Source of the DNA: Prauserella halophila
GTDB lineage: Bacteria > Actinomycetota > Actinomycetes > Mycobacteriales > Pseudonocardiaceae
DNA length: 64,000 nt
NCBI RefSeq assembly: GCF_024171895.1
Contig: NZ_JAMTCQ010000009.1
Location: 285,318-349,317, forward strand
Direction: 5' to 3'
Shown: in pieces, positions 61,979 to 64,000 of the stretch
How the letters are laid out: every line of letters begins with the position of its first letter
Numbering within the stretch: the first letter of the stretch is position 1
The notes under the pieces: model-generated
Seen by the model: only the letters and a program-made list of their open reading frames with translations
Told to the model about the DNA's origin: nothing
Databases searched by the model: none
Translations under genes and position numbers: made by a program

Positions 61979-63253
61979 TCAGCCCTCGATGATGTACGCG
62001 ACGCCGCCGCTGCCGCCGGCGACCTCGCCGTCGGCGTCGTAGCGTTTGGTGCGCTGCCAGATGGTCTCGAACTGCTCGCGATCGTAGACGCGCCGCACCT
62101 CGTCGTTCGACGAGGACGCCGGGTCGTTCGCGATCACGTCGCCGTCGGCGGTGAATCCGACGACCACCATGAGGTGCCCCGCCGTGCCGTACCCGGCGCC
62201 GTCCAGTTCCTTCTCCAGGAACGACTGCGACGTGATCACCGGGGTGCCGCGCGCGATGTGACTCTCCAGCTCGGCCAGCGAGTGGAGGCGCGTGACGTGG
62301 CCCTTCAGGCCGTACTGCGAGGCGTAGGCGGTGTTGAACGGCCAGTTGCCGGTGCCTTCGTAGGCGTAGTCGTAGGTGTGCCGCGCCGCGTGCGCGACGC
62401 TCTTGTCCGGATAGTCCGCCGGCAGCCACGACAGCTGCTCGTCGGTCGGCTTCGCGCCCCAGTACTCGGCGACCATCGTCGTCGACGTGGGGCTGCACCA
62501 CGCCTGGCCGCCACCGCCGTACTCGGGGTAGTTGCCGCGGTGGACGTTCTGCGCGTACGCGGGCACGTCCAGCTCGACGCCCGCGGCCTCGCCCGGCTGG
62601 GTCAGCTCCGGCTCGAACCGCTCCGGCACGTCGGACGTCATCGCGCCGACCTGTGTGACGACCGGTGAGGCGTCCGTTCCGGCTTCGCGGTACAGGGTGA
62701 CGCGCAGCCGGTAGGCGCGGAAGGCCACGCCGTCGGCGGCCGACAGCGTGTCGGTGTGGACGGCCGCGTGCTCGTCGGACTGGCCCCTGACGCTGGTGCG
62801 TTCGATGTCGCCGTCGCCGTAGGCCCACTTGCCGAGCGTGTACCAGGACGTGTCGGCGCCGCCCGCGGTGCGGGCCTGCGCCTGCACCTTCAGCCAGGTG
62901 CCCTCCGGGGTGCGTGCGTTCCAGGACGAGATCAGCTCGGAGGCGTCGAAGCCGGGTTCGTGGACCGGCGACGTCCAGGTGCCGTACTCGTAGCCGTTCC
63001 CGGTGCCGGCGGGATCGCCGTGGAGGCGCATGCCCTTGGCTTCAGGGCGGACCCCGTCGCGCTCGCCTGCGGCGAAGTCCCGGGCACTGCTCCAGCCGTG
63101 GTAATCGATGGCTTCGTCCTCGGAAGACGTGTTCGTGGCCTGCGGTGACGGTCCGCCCATCGGCAGGGCGGGAGCCGAGGCGGTGGCCGTGGGTTGCAGG
63201 ATCACCGAGGCGGCGATCGCTGCCAGCAGCACCGTGGGGAGTCCTCCGCGCAT
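61979..63253 (-). CDS. Secreted C39-like cysteine peptidase
   Basis: The 424-residue protein has a signal peptide (MRGGLPTVLLAAIAASVIL..TATASA, cleavage near 26). An N-terminal beta domain (about 45-215) with WLKVQAQARTAG and a C-terminal peptidase C39-like domain (about 228-420) follow. Catalytic residues are Cys in GQAWCSPTSTTM, His in GTAGHLMVVVGF and Asp in VIANDPAS. It should act outside the cell on peptides. The stop TGA lies in the same frame as the next ORF. A family A repeat separates it from the upstream acyl-CoA synthetase. Confidence 0.87.
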   Translation of the reverse strand: MRGGLPTVLLAAIAASVILQPTATASAPALPMGGPSPQATNTSSEDEAIDYHGWSSARDFAAGERDGVRPEAKGMRLHGDPAGTGNGYEYGTWTSPVHEPGFDASELISSWNARTPEGTWLKVQAQARTAGGADTSWYTLGKWAYGDGDIERTSVRGQSDEHAAVHTDTLSAADGVAFRAYRLRVTLYREAGTDASPVVTQVGAMTSDVPERFEPELTQPGEAAGVELDVPAYAQNVHRGNYPEYGGGGQAWCSPTSTTMVAEYWGAKPTDEQLSWLPADYPDKSVAHAARHTYDYAYEGTGNWPFNTAYASQYGLKGHVTRLHSLAELESHIARGTPVITSQSFLEKELDGAGYGTAGHLMVVVGFTADGDVIANDPASSSNDEVRRVYDREQFETIWQRTKRYDADGEVAGGSGGVAYIIEG

Positions 63254-63373
63254 GGCGATTCATTGTTATCGCCGGACAGCGGCGTGTAAACCGCACCTGG
63301 GCCGTTCGGGCCACGTCGTGAGTCCGTACCTGCCCACCCCTGCACCCTCCGTGTGCGCCCCCGGCTCCGGGAA

Positions 63374-63433
63374 GCGCCCCCAAGGGCACCTTGGGGGCGT
63401 TGAGCGCCCCGAAGGTGCCCTTGGGGGCATCGA
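63374..63433. repeat. Family A palindrome pair
   Basis: CGCCCCCAAGGGCACCTTGG and CGCCCCGAAGGTGCCCTTGG are joined by GTTGAG, between the acyl-CoA synthetase stop and the C39 gene. Confidence 0.9.
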
Positions 63434-63457
63434 GCGTTGGGCCGGGTGGGGGATCGC

Positions 63458-64000
<543 letters not shown>

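Overview
The window is high-G+C actinomycete DNA. Codon third positions are almost all G or C, GTG starts are common, and many genes have a TANNNT box 6-8 bases before the start codon with no Shine-Dalgarno (leaderless style). A backbone of conserved actinobacterial genes (cspB, DUF2771 lipoprotein, large MFS, DUF3027, DUF2530, MarR, SpoU methylase, DUF2537, sepH, serC, and later gltA) follows, from memory, the order of M. tuberculosis Rv0871-Rv0896. The intergenic repeats (CCCCGAAGGTGCCCTTCGGGG palindromes and GCAACACG arrays) and the lack of a mycolate biosynthesis locus suggest Pseudonocardiaceae (Saccharomonospora/Amycolatopsis-like). The genus is an inference.

Layout. 1-2.4 kb: end of an acyl-CoA synthetase and a HAD phosphatase. 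2.4-14.7 kb: conserved backbone with a large Hsp90-type ATPase, a purine permease and a MarR-MFS pair. 15-18.8 kb: a minus-strand redox/heme group (glutamate-cysteine ligase-like, TetR, heme oxygenase, superoxide dismutase). 19-20.7 kb: SpoU and DUF2537. 20.9-26.5 kb: an inserted sugar cassette of epimerase, GT-C/GT2 fusion, GtrA flippase and an SQD1-like sulfosugar synthase. 26.7-34.2 kb: sepH, a Tat-exported arylsulfotransferase-like protein, serC, a beta-lactamase-fold hydrolase and an EphD-like fusion. 34.3-36.6 kb: a small type VII secretion substrate locus. 37.6-42.2 kb: urease ureABCFGD. 42.4-45 kb: pdxH, an SdpI-like protein and an MFS exporter. 45-49.5 kb: a TetR-controlled catabolic operon (acyl-CoA ligase, saccharopine-dehydrogenase-like protein, SDR). 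49.5-57.2 kb: aldose epimerase, amidohydrolase, an MFS remnant, an acyl-CoA dehydrogenase divergent from TetR-PfkB, and citrate synthase. 57.5-64 kb: TetR-glpD divergent from an AgpS-like ether-lipid oxidase, a cyclotransferase-like ORF, a secreted C39-like peptidase, and the end of a second acyl-CoA synthetase.

Functional threads. Three divergent regulator/target pairs carry visible operators: TetR/SDR operon, TetR/acyl-CoA dehydrogenase, TetR-glpD/agpS. A fourth operator lies between TetR and heme oxygenase. The sugar cassette looks like lipid-linked glycan or glycolipid synthesis, possibly with sulfoquinovose, and it interrupts a gene order that I recall as conserved elsewhere; it is the best candidate here for an undescribed system. 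Three intergenic repeat families (A palindromes, B GCAACACG arrays, C a ~52-bp element) recur in mixed combinations. No rRNA, tRNA, IS element or CRISPR array was recognised.
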